Shown: positions 38,766 through 49,713 of the stretch, piece after piece
Position numbering within the stretch: the stretch's first letter is position 1
Layout: every line of letters begins with the position of its first letter
Assembly: GCA_003116975.1 (NCBI GenBank)
Contig: BGKB01000109.1
Span: forward strand, 186,001-250,000
Origin: Aurantiochytrium sp. KH105
Lineage: Eukaryota; Sar; Bigyra; Thraustochytrida; Thraustochytriidae
DNA: 64,000 nt
Reading direction: 5' to 3'
Made by a program: the position numbers and the translations under genes
The notes under the pieces: model-generated
What the model was told of the DNA's origin: nothing
The model's input: the letters and a program-made list of their open reading frames with translations, nothing else
Databases searched by the model: none

Positions 38766-40226
38766 ATGTCTGACGACGAGTACGTGTATAGCGACGACGA
38801 AGGCGATTACCAGTATTCGGACGGCGGCGAGGAGGAAGAAGGCGGCAGTGGGCAGAGCGACTATGCTATTGAGGTGGAGAACGCGTTTTACGAAGCAGAT
38901 GACAAGCGACGAAACGATCCAGGCGCAGCGCTCGAGCTATTCAAAAAGGTCGTGCAGCTCGAAAAGGACAATCGGCCGGACGAGGTCAAGTGGCGTTTCA
39001 AGAGCTTGGAGCACATGGTCGTGCTCCATTACCGGCTAGGTCAGGGAGACGCCATGCTGCAAGTATACCAGGAGCTCTTGGGTTGCCTTGACAAGGTGAC
39101 GCGAAACGAATGCAACGACACAATCAACCATGTCTTGGATACGGTGTCGGCCGGCGCTGGGCCTCAGGGCGCGCAGGTTTCGCTCGCGCGCATGTACGAG
39201 ATTACCCTTGACGTCCTTCGCTCATCACAGAACGAGCGACTATGGTTTAACACAAATCTCAAACTCGGCAAGATGCTGCTTGATCGTGGAGACTATGGCG
39301 CCTTGGAAAGGACTGTCGGCCTCTTGCACGACTCACTCAAGTCGGGGCAGTCCAAGGAGGACCAGAATCGCGATGCATACCTCTTGGAAGTGTATGCGTT
39401 GGAGATTGCAATGTATGATGCAACGCGGCAAAACGCAAAGCTCAAGGAGATTTGGCACAAGACGAACTCGCTCTCGGCGGCGATTCAAGATCCGCGTATC
39501 TTTGGCGGCTTGCATGAGGCGGGCGGCAAGATGAGCATGGAAGAGGAGGCCTGGTCAAAGGCATATGACGAGTTTTTCCAGAGCTTTCGGAATTATCAAG
39601 AAGCCGGAAATCCGCGCGCAAAGCAGTGCCTCAAGTATGTTGTTCTCGCGAACATGATTGCGCTCAAGGACATCAACCCATTTGACAGTCGCGAGGCTAA
39701 AGTGTACAAGGACGATCCGGAGATCCAAGCCATGGTGGAGTTGCGCGCAGCGTATGAGTCGTCTGATGTGAAGCAGTTTGAGCGATTGCTCAAGGACGAG
39801 AAATTGGGCATCACCTCGGACCCTTTTATTATGCGTTACGTAAACGACTTGCTGCGCAACATTCGGAGCGAAGTTCTCAAGAAGCTTGTGCGCCCGTACA
39901 AGCGTGTGCGGCTGGACTTTCTTGCACGTGAGATCAACGTGCCAGCGTCAGAGGTTGAGGGGATTCTGGTGCAGCTTATTTTGGACAACCGCATCAACGC
40001 ACGGATAGACCAGCGTCTTGGTGTGCTGGAGAAGTTTACACCGGTACATGGACCTTCATCCTCTGGATCGTCCGGAGCAAAGGCTGCGAATGCGCCGGGT
40101 GACGCCGGAGGATCGGTTGGTCTTGGCGCCGAGATGGAGGAATCCTCTACTCGTGTGGCGATGGATCGCAAATTCCTTTCGTTGAAAGCATGGGCCTCCT
40201 CGCTTTCCATGATATCATCAAACTGA
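38766..40226 (+). CDS. CSN2: COP9 signalosome subunit 2 (CSN2)
   Basis: 486-residue subunit of the COP9 signalosome, which removes NEDD8 from cullins. The acidic, Tyr-rich start (MSDDEYVYSDDEGDYQYSD) and the following VENAFYEADDKRRNDPGAALELFKKVV match CSN2 (Alien/TRIP15). TPR-like helices follow to about residue 330. The C-terminal PCI/winged-helix part covers about 330-430, ending RLDFLAREINVPASEVEGILVQLILDNRINARIDQRLGVLE. A Gly/Ser-rich linker then leads to an extra C-terminal helix (ESSTRVAMDRKFLSLKAWASSL). Slightly longer than the human protein (443 residues). An AATAAA lies at 40226-40231, overlapping the stop codon, and may serve as polyadenylation signal. The ATG has a good context (CACCATGTC). 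Confidence 0.94.
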   Translation: MSDDEYVYSDDEGDYQYSDGGEEEEGGSGQSDYAIEVENAFYEADDKRRNDPGAALELFKKVVQLEKDNRPDEVKWRFKSLEHMVVLHYRLGQGDAMLQVYQELLGCLDKVTRNECNDTINHVLDTVSAGAGPQGAQVSLARMYEITLDVLRSSQNERLWFNTNLKLGKMLLDRGDYGALERTVGLLHDSLKSGQSKEDQNRDAYLLEVYALEIAMYDATRQNAKLKEIWHKTNSLSAAIQDPRIFGGLHEAGGKMSMEEEAWSKAYDEFFQSFRNYQEAGNPRAKQCLKYVVLANMIALKDINPFDSREAKVYKDDPEIQAMVELRAAYESSDVKQFERLLKDEKLGITSDPFIMRYVNDLLRNIRSEVLKKLVRPYKRVRLDFLAREINVPASEVEGILVQLILDNRINARIDQRLGVLEKFTPVHGPSSSGSSGAKAANAPGDAGGSVGLGAEMEESSTRVAMDRKFLSLKAWASSLSMISSN

Positions 40227-41021
40227 ATAAAAGATGACGAAGCCATTATGATACTGAGACAAAAGTCGTCCGTCTCGCTTTCCTCTGTTCACGGATCGCT
40301 TCGTGGCGGGGAGGCCCAACTTTCTTCATTTAGATTGAATTTTGGGAAAGAGTGATGTTCGCAACTGTACCGAGTGCCATTCCTACTTTGTACTTTTTTT
40401 TTTTCCCTCATGGTATACCTTATCGTGGAGCGGCAATCCGTTGCATGTGCCCATGTTGAAGGGAGGTGAGCCGGACGAAATTGATGCACTTGAGAGAAGG
40501 CAATAAGAGCAGTTTGAACCTTGCAGGAGGAAGCGGCCGCGAAGCCTCGAGATGTAGCTGCAACGACAACATCCGCACTTTCTCGTCGAGGAACTCTTTC
40601 GAGGTTGTTTGACCGGAGATAAGCAGTCTTTTTGTTAGTTTATGTAATCAAATAAAAAAACAAATAAATTAGCGGATGCGGGGAGTGCTAGAGCTCGACT
40701 TCCTCGGGATGTTTCGATGAGGCCAAAAGTTGCGTTCGAAGAGCATGCCTTCCATTCCACACGTTAGCCTTTGCGGACGACGAGCTTGTGTCCAAAAGAA
40801 CAAGGATATTACATTTTCTGACTGTGAAAGTAGCAAATTCAGGCGATCGTATTTACTCGAAGAGCAAAGAGTATCTCTCTTTATCGCAATGTCACAGCCT
40901 GAGATGATAGAGCAAGACACATTGACAGAAATGGTCTCGAGCAAGCTCACAAGAAAATACCAGTATAAATGACCTGGTTTGCTGGAGATGTTTCGTTAGG
41001 TTAGCATGGTGAAAAAAAAAA

Positions 41022-41176
41022 TGCGCGGCCTCGTGTAAAAGCGGCATTTAAGGAGATGGATAAAGTGCTGGGCCTTCGACAAGGCGACATTATCCAGTAA
41101 TGCGCTGGACCTTCGTCAAGGACGGCATTACTCATTGACGGAATGATACGCAGGGCCTCGTTAAGGCGGCATCATT
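41022..41176. repeat. Four diverged hairpin-forming repeats
   Basis: Units at about 41022, 41068, 41105 and 41151 share CTGGGCCTTCGTCAAGG followed by CGGCATTA. The second forms a perfect GCCTT-CGAC-AAGGC stem. Spacing is 37-46 bp. Confidence 0.6.
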
Positions 41177-41287
41177 GCAGTGGGTGCGATCTTTGATGAC
41201 ACGCGTTGATTGGGTTGCGATACGCATTGCGGTTCGCACGATGGGTAGGTACTTTGGATCTGCTTGTGCGTGGATGCTATAGCAGTT

Positions 41288-41330
41288 TACCACCTGGTCT
41301 CAAGGTGATGGGTAGCTCATCGTGACGGGC
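41288..41330. repeat. Hairpin sequence shared with 55.9 kb
   Basis: CCACCTGGTCTCAAGGTGAT and the bases up to TGACGG match 55910-55952 at about 31 of 39 positions. It contains the stem CACCT/AGGTG. Confidence 0.5.
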
Positions 41331-41440
41331 ATCGTCGAATACTACATTACGATTCGATCAAGATGGAAGCAACAACATCAAAAACATCAGGGTATGGAGA
41401 AGAGCAAGAGCTAGACTAGACTCCGTGAGAATACGTGGAC

Positions 41441-42166
41441 TCAAAGCTGCGCTGCGGACACAGACGCCACACGGGATTTGCGACGAGCGCTTTCGACACT
41501 TTCTTCCTCCCAAGCCTCGCTCTGCACATTCTCCTCGCCAGTGACAATGTTGGCCAGAAGCTGACGACGCTTGGTAGTAAAGAGACCGTGACTGATACGA
41601 ATAAGACGCCAGACTCGGGCAATGATAAGTGCCGAGGCAATGGCGTCATCCTCGGTCTCATGCAGCAAAATCTCGAGCGCGATGCTAGTTGTGACGATAA
41701 AAAGATCGAGCTGGTATGAGAGGTTGCGGAGGAACTGAAAGGGGCCCAGGGTGATGAACGCAAGGACGAGTTCGATCTCAAAAATAATGAGAATGACGAG
41801 ACTGACAACGTACATAATGGCAGAGGTTGAATGGACAATGTCTGAATGTTCCTCGCAGTGAATATGGGCCGTAAGAGACTCGACGCCGCTCGAATCGACG
41901 CATTCAGCATTATTTGTGATGGCGTAGCAAGGCGGGAAATGTGCGTCAAGGAAGACTTGCGCAAAGAGGAGAATCACGTCGAACATGAGCAGGCCCGTGA
42001 GGGTGTATTGGGTGTTTCGCGCATGGAGCCACCGGATGGATGAGGATCTCCATAGCGAGTTGTACTCGACGTCCACGTAGGCAACCTCTTCTCGCTCGGT
42101 CACGTAGCACTTGATGCGCTTGTCGTAGTCTTCACGGGTGAACTTGTCCGGATAGGCGTCAGCCAT
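41441..42166 (-). CDS. Voltage-gated proton channel Hv1-like
   Basis: A 241-residue protein made of one voltage-sensor domain with no pore module. S1 (about 54-76) is LTGLLMFDVILLFAQVFLD, with the Asp (D63) that acts as selectivity residue in Hv1. S2 (about 114-138) carries E130. S3 (about 150-168) carries D154. S4 (about 177-196) is IIARVWRLIRISHG, matching the Hv1 signature RxWRxxRxxxG. A Cys/His-rich S1-S2 loop (C80, C89, H101, H103, C104, H107) could bind zinc. The C-terminus is charged and possibly a short coiled coil. Proton channels of this type extrude acid in protists and drive signalling in dinoflagellates and coccolithophores. The frame continues upstream as low-complexity sequence; start placed at MADAYPDK. 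Confidence 0.85.
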   Translation of the reverse strand: MADAYPDKFTREDYDKRIKCYVTEREEVAYVDVEYNSLWRSSSIRWLHARNTQYTLTGLLMFDVILLFAQVFLDAHFPPCYAITNNAECVDSSGVESLTAHIHCEEHSDIVHSTSAIMYVVSLVILIIFEIELVLAFITLGPFQFLRNLSYQLDLFIVTTSIALEILLHETEDDAIASALIIARVWRLIRISHGLFTTKRRQLLANIVTGEENVQSEAWEEESVESARRKSRVASVSAAQL

Positions 42167-42196
42167 CTCTCTCGGTTTTCTCCCGCACTCTTTCCT

Positions 42197-42227
<31 letters not shown>

Positions 42228-42858
42228 CGGCGCGGGTCAATGATGTAACAGCACTCGTGCTTTCCCTTCTCCGCGCCCGAGCAGTGAAGGCGCGGCCTCT
42301 CACGCGCGCGACCAGAGGTAGTACGCCTTCTACTTGCCGAAGTTGTACTTGTAGTTGCCAAGTGGGTGTCCCGCGTGCGCGTGCACGTGCTGGCTGCCGT
42401 AGCGGTGGAGACTCGTACGGATTTACTTGATAGCCTCCTAGGACCTACTTGTGTAGGACGCCGGACTAAGTTTTCACCCGTAATGGGCCGCTTTTGCTTG
42501 GGACTATGGCCGCTATAAGAGCCGTGGTGGGAGCAGTGGTATACGGACGCAGAACCGGCCTCTCGAACGTGAGCCCCATGCGCTGTGCGATACACCATGG
42601 ACCAGCCGTGCCGAGGATCATGGTGGTAAATTGCGCACAATTTACGGGCAGCATCCACATGCTGGCACGAAGCGCACATTCCGCCAAGACAGTCAAAGAC
42701 TCTACTTTCCTGATCTTGCGTGCTAGTGAGGTCCAACGTTTGCCAACTGTCTTGAAGAGGACGACACCTCGTCGCAAACAATGCAAGTTTATGCTCTGCT
42801 TTACTGGTCTTGCGAGCACTTGGACTCCGACGTTTTCTATCATGAAGAGGAAGAAACC

Positions 42859-42889
42859 TCGTCGCAAATACTTGCATTATTTGCGACGA
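42859..42889. repeat. 12-bp inverted repeat (TCGTCGCAAATA)
   Basis: The left arm is 42859-42870 and the right arm 42878-42889, a perfect complement with a 7-base loop. A partial copy of the left arm (CCTCGTCGCAAA) lies about 90 bp upstream near 42770. Confidence 0.75.
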
Positions 42890-43077
42890 AGACGGTTAGT
42901 CGCGTCGCAGGTAGTGTCATTTTCAGGTTCAGAGTCGTGACCTGAGGACGAAAAAGTAAAACATGCATTTCGCAAATGGCAAGCCGCAGAATGCTCGTGG
43001 CGGTTGTACGTTGGTGGCTTTGTGCATTACGATAAGGAAGTTCTTACAGAATCGTGCATGATGAAGCCAACGTGAAC

Positions 43078-43132
43078 TGCGACAAGACAAAGAAAGTGTC
43101 AGCGGAGGAGATGCGACAAGACGAAGAAAGTG
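43078..43132. repeat. 21-bp direct repeat, 34-bp spacing
   Basis: Two copies of TGCGACAAGACRAAGAAAGTG at 43078-43098 and 43112-43132, differing at one base. Confidence 0.85.
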
Positions 43133-45144
43133 GAAGTGGAGGTGATACTTCTCAACGTCTCGTATAATCATCAAGCAAAGACAATGCAAGAGATAATAGA
43201 AGTAGCAAGATTTTGGCCCTCTTGCTCTGGTATTCTACATTTGCAAATCGAGCACAGACCCTTCATAAACTTGAAGCATGTTGTCTGCAGAGAAACTGAG
43301 AAGCAAGCTCTTTTGCTTGGGGATGAAGGTTTACGCTTTCAGAATTCATGTTGTAGCAGCCTGACTCCATGCCGTCTGGATGCTACCAACAGCTACAGCT
43401 AAGCCTGTTCGTCCTGGCCCAGAATGCCACCGCAATAGCCAGCATTCATTCATTCATTTTGCGACCTTTACGGGCGCCCATTCGTTCATTCGCATTAGGT
43501 CCACCATACCCTACCTACCTGCCACGCGCGGCCGCACCAAGGGGGGCAGTCTGGCAACCGCAAATGGACTCTCCAACAAGCAAGTAAAAAGGATGGAAAA
43601 AGAAAGTGAAAAGAAAGAAATGGAAAATGAAAAGCCCGACCGTGGTAGATGGGTGGATGGGACAGAGCAAAGTAAAAGAAAAGAAAAAGAAATAAAACGA
43701 AAAAAAGTAAAAGAAATACTTACTCGAGTCCGTTGAGTCAAGGCCGCCCGCGCGGGCGGTGCAAAGTACGGGACCGGGCGCCGCCCTGGCTCCCGTTCCG
43801 GTGCACTTCCCTCGCCGAACGCCTCGCACCCGACCCCGCTCCAGAACACTGACCTAATACAAAGTATGGCTTTGTGTCTGGTGCGCATCAACGGAGGGGG
43901 GCGGCACGTGTGGCGCGGGACACGGAACTCGGTGGCAGAGCTTCCCCTTGCGCGCGGCAGCTTCTTCCGGTCCGTTGATTGGCTGGACGCCCCCGGGCGG
44001 GCGGCGGCGCGGGCGGCGCGGAGGTACGGGACCCGGGCTCGACCTTGGCGCGGACCTAGGCTTCAACTATACGGAAAGCTAGGCCCTCGCTGTCGCTGCA
44101 CCGACTCGCTGCCACCGCCTGGACCGGCTCGCACCTCGCGGCGATGAATGGATGGGTGATTTTTTTGTTTGTTGATTAGTTGGCGGCGAATGGATAGTCG
44201 AGGTGGTAATGAAAAGCTCCGGCTTTTTCAGAGGTTGCTTGGTTGGTGGCCGTGACAGTGGCGACCAGTCAGTGGCTGGCAGGTGAATCAAGTCGGTGTA
44301 AACCGTATTTTCATTTGCAGGTTTTCGATCGATCAATCGACCAATCCATTTTCTCTCAAGAAGACGGCTAGTTTCCGTTGCTTGTATCGATCTGACTCGA
44401 AGAGGGAGGAGGCGATGCATTGTTCATTTGAAACTCTCCAACCGACGCGGCGGCGCCAGTGAAGACGCAGCGCGTGCGTCTGAGGTGACCCTGCGAGGGA
44501 GCGGCAGGAAGCCTGCGAGGGGGAGGGAACGGAGGGAGGCGGCCGCGCCGGTTTCGGTGGCTAAAAAAGCCCCCCGCGAAAAAAGGGTTTCGGGTGGCGC
44601 GCGCATCCGCGGACGGCGCGGGACGTAGAATTTCGTCTAGCCGGCCAATAGCCCCCCTCTTCGCGGTAGCCGGCGTCAGTGTGGAACCGGCAGGAACGGG
44701 CGGTCTGGGACTCATTGGCGGCGAAAAGTTTTTTGTTAGATCAATCAACCAAATCAAGAAAAAAGAAAAAACAAAGGAAAAAGAAATCAAGGGGGGCGAA
44801 TGGCGACGATGGACTACGTGTAGCTCTTAGGCTGCTGCCGTCCGTCCGTAGCGCGCCAACGGCGCTCGAACCGAGACGGCTCGAGTCGCCAGCTTTGGGC
44901 AAGTGGTGTCTCGGGCAACGGGCCTCTTTGCCCTGACGGAAGGGAGCGCGAGCGAGCGCAAGAGTACGACGACTCAAGGCTGTGTTTTGCTCAAGCTAGC
45001 TTATAGACTACCGGCCAGCGTGGCGACTGGAGCGAGTCGGTCCAGGGAAGCTGGCTCCCGGGTGCGAGCCGATCCAGCGTGACGCGCTCGCAGCACCATC
45101 AGAACGGCGCGCTGCTTGACGCTTGAAGCGGTGCGCTCTGGCAG

Positions 45145-45181
45145 TCATGCCATGCCATGCCAATTCATGCCATGCCATGCC
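45145..45181. repeat. (CATGC)n pentanucleotide repeat
   Basis: Seven CATGC-like units with one CAATT interruption. Confidence 0.85.
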
Positions 45182-45386
45182 GTGGCAAGTTCAAGTTCAA
45201 GATCGAGATCGAGACCAACAGGTTGCATCGCGATGTTGCGGCGGATCTTCGTGAACGACGGAACCGTCATGGAGGTTGGGTATATCTCTGATCTGGAACA
45301 GGGTCGGGTCCGGTAGGGCCTTCCTGTTTGGTTATTATGTTGGTTGCGTTGCGTTCATCGACCGGTTCTTGTACGGACCGATGGAT

Positions 45387-45416
45387 CGATCGATGGATCG
45401 ATTGATCCATCGATCG
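45387..45416. repeat. 13-bp perfect inverted repeat in GATC-rich DNA
   Basis: Arms CGATCGATGGATC (45387-45399) and GATCCATCGATCG (45404-45416) flank a GATT loop. Confidence 0.85.
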
Positions 45417-45902
45417 AGCGCTGCGCGTCCGCATCCCTAAGCCACATGCCACTGGCACTGCTACCTTTCGACGTCTCGCTTCCTCTGCGCTGCTGCAGCT
45501 GCTGCTGCAGCTCGCCCCGGCGGTCGCACGCGTCCCAAGGATTCTCTATGGATCTTGAACTCGAGAGCGACAGCGAGCGAATCTCGCAAGCCTTTCTTCT
45601 GTTTTCGACTTGAGTCGTCCGCTTCGAGCCGAGTGGGTCCCTTGCACGAGCCAGGCCTGACGCTCGCACGCATCTGCTGCATGTCGCACTGTCGCGATCG
45701 CGTGCATGTCTGGGACTCGCGAGGCCGAGCGCGGCGGCGTCTCCGAGCACGTCCTTTTGAGGCCCTCACCTTTCAAGTTGCTGTTGCTCCCCCGAACGGC
45801 TTTATAGCGGCTCAGTGCAGCACGGAGGAGATGAGGCCCACCGGATCCGGCCTCGGCTTCTCATTCCATCGTCGCGATCTCTCTCCTCTGTTGGGGACCG
45901 TC

Positions 45903-45966
45903 GCGACCGCTCGCCGCGACCGCTCGCCGCGACCGCTCGCCGCGACCGCTCGCCGCGACCGCCGCG
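45903..45966. repeat. 13-bp GC-rich tandem repeat
   Basis: Four and a half copies of GCGACCGCTCGCC with almost no divergence. Confidence 0.95.
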
Positions 45967-47149
45967 TCCTGGAGCCCGGCGTTCGCGCGCGCGAGGCCCT
46001 CGCCCGTGCACGTGCACGCGATGGATGGAGCAAGTTGGCGTGCAGCAGCAGCAGCAGCAGGAGCAGCAGGCGCTGCGCGTCCCAAGCCGACGGTCAGCCG
46101 TCTCCGCGCGCGCGGTAGGTAGAAGCAGCTGCTGCTGCTCGTGTCCACGCCACGGGGTGGGGCAGAACCGCGTGCGTTCTCAGGCTTGCTCACTCGGCCA
46201 AGCTCTTTGTTTGTAAAAAACATGCGTTCGTGGAAGCCCAAAACCCGTGGCAAGGTCGGTTGATAAATGCTGCTGCAGCCATGGCAGGTGCGGTGCGGTG
46301 CTGCTGTGCTCGCTGGGCTCTTTCTTGGAGTTTGCGGCACGGAGAGAGAGAGAGAGAGAGATGGACGGTCGAAGCTTGGAAAGGAAAGAAATGGAAAGGA
46401 ATGCGACGGCGCTCGGTTCTTTGTTCTGAAACGCAGGAGGGAGACGGCAAGTTACCGATGACGATGGATCCGGATCCTCCTCGAGACACGAACCGCACTC
46501 GCGACCGCTCGTCGCATCCCTCGCTCGCGGCAGCAGCAGCTGCTGCAGCACTGTAGATCCTGCGCGCGACAGCGAGCGTCGGGCTGGCGTTCAACCGAGC
46601 ATGGCGTAGCTGCACTGCGCGACGTGCTGCAGCGGCAGCGGCAGCAAGACCAGAGGCAAGGCGCTCCCGTGTCTCAAAACGGCCGCCTGGATCGGCGAGG
46701 AGTCGATTCGCGGCGCGGCTCAGTTACACACACAATATACATGCGCACGCACACACGCGCACAGAGGGGTTTCATTGGGCGTTAGGTAGGTATCTCTTGG
46801 TAGCAGTAGCGTGGCATGTGGCCCGCGCTGCGAGACGATCGCGCCCAAGCCGGCCACTGGCCGTCATCATCGAAAACATATGGCTCCCGCGCGCCGCTCC
46901 CTCCGCCTTGCGGCCACCCACCCACGCACGCACGCACGCCCGGGCGCCTGCGCGGCTTGGAGCGAGTCCGCTTTGCGCCACGCAGCACGCCGCGCCACGC
47001 ACGGCGGGCGAGCCTGCACCGCTAGGCCTCGACCGCCCCCGGCACACAGGCAGGCAGAGTGAGCAAGCAAGCAAGTGAGCATGCACCGCGAGGCTTTTAT
47101 TCGCAGCGTCGATCGATAATGGCAGCGGCACCACCCTCGCCCGCCCGCC

Positions 47150-47175
47150 AGTCAGCCAGCCAGCCAGCCAGCCAA
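47150..47175. repeat. (CCAG)n microsatellite
   Basis: Six CCAG-type units, one interrupted as TCAG. Confidence 0.85.
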
Positions 47176-49062
47176 CATGCCAGCCTGGTGCGCGCCGCCG
47201 CAGTCGCTGCCAGAATCGCGTTCTAAATTTCATTTGATTATAAAAAGCGCTGCTGCATCGCGCTGGGTTGCGTCGCGTCGTGGGTCGCGTGTCTCGATCG
47301 TGTCTCGCGTCGCGCGGGGCGCTGGGTGGCTGTGCTCGAGCTGCCTAACCGTGCCTGGAAGTTTTTCGCGGCCTCTTCTACTTGCCATTCGGTTTACTTG
47401 ACTTTGATTCTTACGATTTTCTGTTTGGTTTATCATGGGTCGTACAATGGCTGGCCAGTCAACAAATTATCTGGCACTGGCTGACTGGATGCAGATGGCC
47501 GGTGGTTATTTAGTCACGTTGTTTAGCGAGTTACGATTGTTTCAAATTCATTTGGGTGGAAAAGGAAATAATGAACAAAAATGATTTTTTCTTCCTTCTT
47601 TGCTTTGAACCGCCCTTTCAATAAAAAAAATAGAAAGAATAAAAAAAGTGAAACATCATGATCAACCCAAGCGCCTTCCACTAAACCATCGAATCCAGTC
47701 CTCCGGCCGGGCAGCCTGCCGCCAAAGCCAGCCAGCAGCCTTCGTTCTGCACGGTGGCCCGGCCGGTCAGTAGCAGCAGCCACGCAGCAGCCACGACCTC
47801 GTCGCTCGTCTCGCTCTTGTGTCCCTAGCTAGCACAGCTAGCTTCGTCTCGGATCTTCGCTGCCGTCTGTCGTGTCTTTGCGCGTCGAGAAGCCTCCAGT
47901 GGTCGCCAAGAAGCCTCGTTCATTTCGAAATCGCGGTCGCGGCGCCCATACCGTAGGCCCGGTAAGACTGACGTGGCAACAGCACAGCTGTGCCACTATT
48001 ACCTGAGCGTCATTTGCGCAACGAGAGAACGGCCCTGGCTCTCCCGCCCTCGTTCCTTCATTCACCCCTCCTCTCCCTCTTTCCCCCCCCTTGGCCGAGA
48101 GAACGGCGTCACGCCTCGGCTGCCCCCGCGTTCCTGCCCGTTCGCTCGGCGCGGGGGGCACGCGGCGGCCGTAGTGCGGGGTCCCGGCGTGACGCGCGCG
48201 GGGTCCTGCGTGTTCCGCGTAGCCAGGGCCTAGACGCGCGCCGGCCGCCCGCCGGAGGCCTGCTTCGCGTCGGACGCCGCCTAGCTGGGGGGGGAGGGTA
48301 CGCCGCGAGATCTACCGCGCTTCCAGGAAGGCCGCGCCGCGCCCCTAGCAGTTCCGCCCGTGTTCCCCCCGCTCCCTCGGCCTGCGCCCCGCCGTAGAAC
48401 GCGCCGGAACGCGCTCTGGCCTCCTCCTCCTTTCCCCTACACAAGCATAGTATTGCTTATTTTGAAATGGCCAAGAACGGAGAGCACGGAACCCGAGAGC
48501 GCCCTCTTCGCCTGCCGCAGCCGCCACGCTCTCGCTCGCTCCCAAGCTGCGGCTGCTCGCCGCCCCGCTGCCTCTCGCATCCTTCCGGCCAGGTTCTGGC
48601 CGCGCCGCTCGCTGCCTGGGCTTCGGCTTCGGCCTCGGCACGACACGATACGACACAGCGCGACACGACGCGAGGGCGCGACGCGAGAGAGCGGTGGCGG
48701 CGGCGGTTCCTCTGGACGCGCCCGTGCCTTCCCGCCAGGCCGCGCAAGGGGGGAAAGAAAGGAGCAGGCAAGGAAGAGGAAGGCGGAACCGGGCGGAACC
48801 CGGACTTGACTCGGCTGAATGAGGAAAAAACCTTTTAGATTGAAAGGAAAGTGCGTGAAAATTATTTTTCTTTTTCGATTCTTTTTTGTTTTCTTTGTTT
48901 TTCTTTTTAGTTGTTATAATTTTTTCGGCGGCGGTCGAGACCCTCGAACACCAAACCCGAAACTCCAAACCCTCAAACCCAACCACCCCCAAACGCAAAC
49001 TCCGCTAGCAAGCTGGAGACCTCAGAGTCAATACCCCTCTACGACAGACACCAACGAGCACC

Positions 49063-49713
49063 ATGCTGGCAATACGTCCCGCCATCGCGCGCTACAATAA
49101 GCTCCTCGTCGACCGCCCTGTTATTACCAACGCGGTCACCGCCGGTCTCCTCGGTATGACCGGTGACGCCGTCTGCCAGTTTGGCATCGAGGGCAAGACG
49201 CTCGCGACCTTCGACACCAACCGCATGCTTAGCATGGCCACCTTTAGCGCCTTCTACTCGCGCGTCAACTTTAAGCTCTTCCAGCTTTACCCCCGGATCC
49301 TCCCCGCCGTTGTTAAGCGCAAGCCGCTCGGCGAGGGTGTCGCCAGCAGTCTTATTGACAACCTGGTCCATTCGCCCCTCCTTTACCTGCCCACCTTTTT
49401 CCTTTGGACGGGTGCGGTCGAGGGCAAGACCATCAGCAGATCCATGGAGGACATGTGTGAGCAGTTCTCCACCATCATGCAGAGTCTTCTCCTCATCTGG
49501 CTCCCGGTCAACACCTTTACCTTTAGCGTTGTGCCCCAGAGCCAGCGCGTCTGCTTCGTCGCCGTCGCCAACCTCGTTTGGAACATTGTTCTTGATCATC
49601 TCCACCACCATGGCGCTCCGGACTTCGACTTCAAGAAGTGGCTCGACCTTCCCTCAATAAGTTTCGAGATCCCCTCGGATATCCCGGTCTCCCCGGCTGT
49701 AGCACTAGCCTAA
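49063..49713 (+). CDS. Mpv17/PMP22 family membrane protein
   Basis: A 216-residue Mpv17-type protein, the family of small four-helix membrane proteins of mitochondrial inner and peroxisomal membranes (Mpv17, PXMP2, Sym1). The N-terminus YNKLLVDRPVITNAVTAGLLGMTGDAVCQ is the classical start of the family. The central segment keeps HSPLLYLPTFFLWTGAVEGK. The C-terminal signature region is IWLPVNTFTFSVVPQSQRVCFVAVANLVWNIVLDHL. Length fits (human Mpv17 176, PXMP2 195) with a short extra tail. The ATG has context GCACCATGC. Which organelle cannot be told. Function in the family is linked to mitochondrial DNA maintenance and channel activity. Confidence 0.9.
   Translation: MLAIRPAIARYNKLLVDRPVITNAVTAGLLGMTGDAVCQFGIEGKTLATFDTNRMLSMATFSAFYSRVNFKLFQLYPRILPAVVKRKPLGEGVASSLIDNLVHSPLLYLPTFFLWTGAVEGKTISRSMEDMCEQFSTIMQSLLLIWLPVNTFTFSVVPQSQRVCFVAVANLVWNIVLDHLHHHGAPDFDFKKWLDLPSISFEIPSDIPVSPAVALA

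Larger units (their letters stand above)
40227..41440. other. A/T-richer intergenic region with hairpin repeats
   Basis: Lies between the convergent CSN2 and Hv1 genes. It has four diverged hairpin units at 41022-41176 and a further hairpin sequence at 41288-41326 that recurs at 55.9 kb. Small frames near 40.7 kb lack support. Confidence 0.6.
42167..43400. other. Intergenic region with hairpins and direct repeats
   Basis: The 5' flank of the proton channel gene. It contains an inverted repeat at 42859-42889, a TAAATTG-CGCA-CAATTTA palindrome near 42.63 kb and direct repeats at 43078-43132. An open frame runs upstream of the channel but is low in complexity. Confidence 0.55.
43401..49062. other. 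Large gene-free region, repeat-rich
   Basis: More than 5.6 kb without a supported gene. Frames are short, overlapping and biased in composition. It holds purine-rich tracts (43.58-43.72 kb), CATGC, GATC and 13-bp GC repeats, GA and CCAG microsatellites and GC-rich unique sequence. Unspliced exons of unknown proteins cannot be excluded. Confidence 0.5.

Noticed and set aside
40669-40950. 93-codon minus-strand frame with a tail reading FERNFWPHRNIPR
   Set aside because: Starts with GTG, no upstream exon found and no known family. Could be a last exon, but evidence is too thin.
42167-42877. N-terminal extension of the proton channel frame
   Set aside because: Low complexity, contains a CAG-derived Ala run and covers hairpin-rich DNA; MADAYPDK is a better start.
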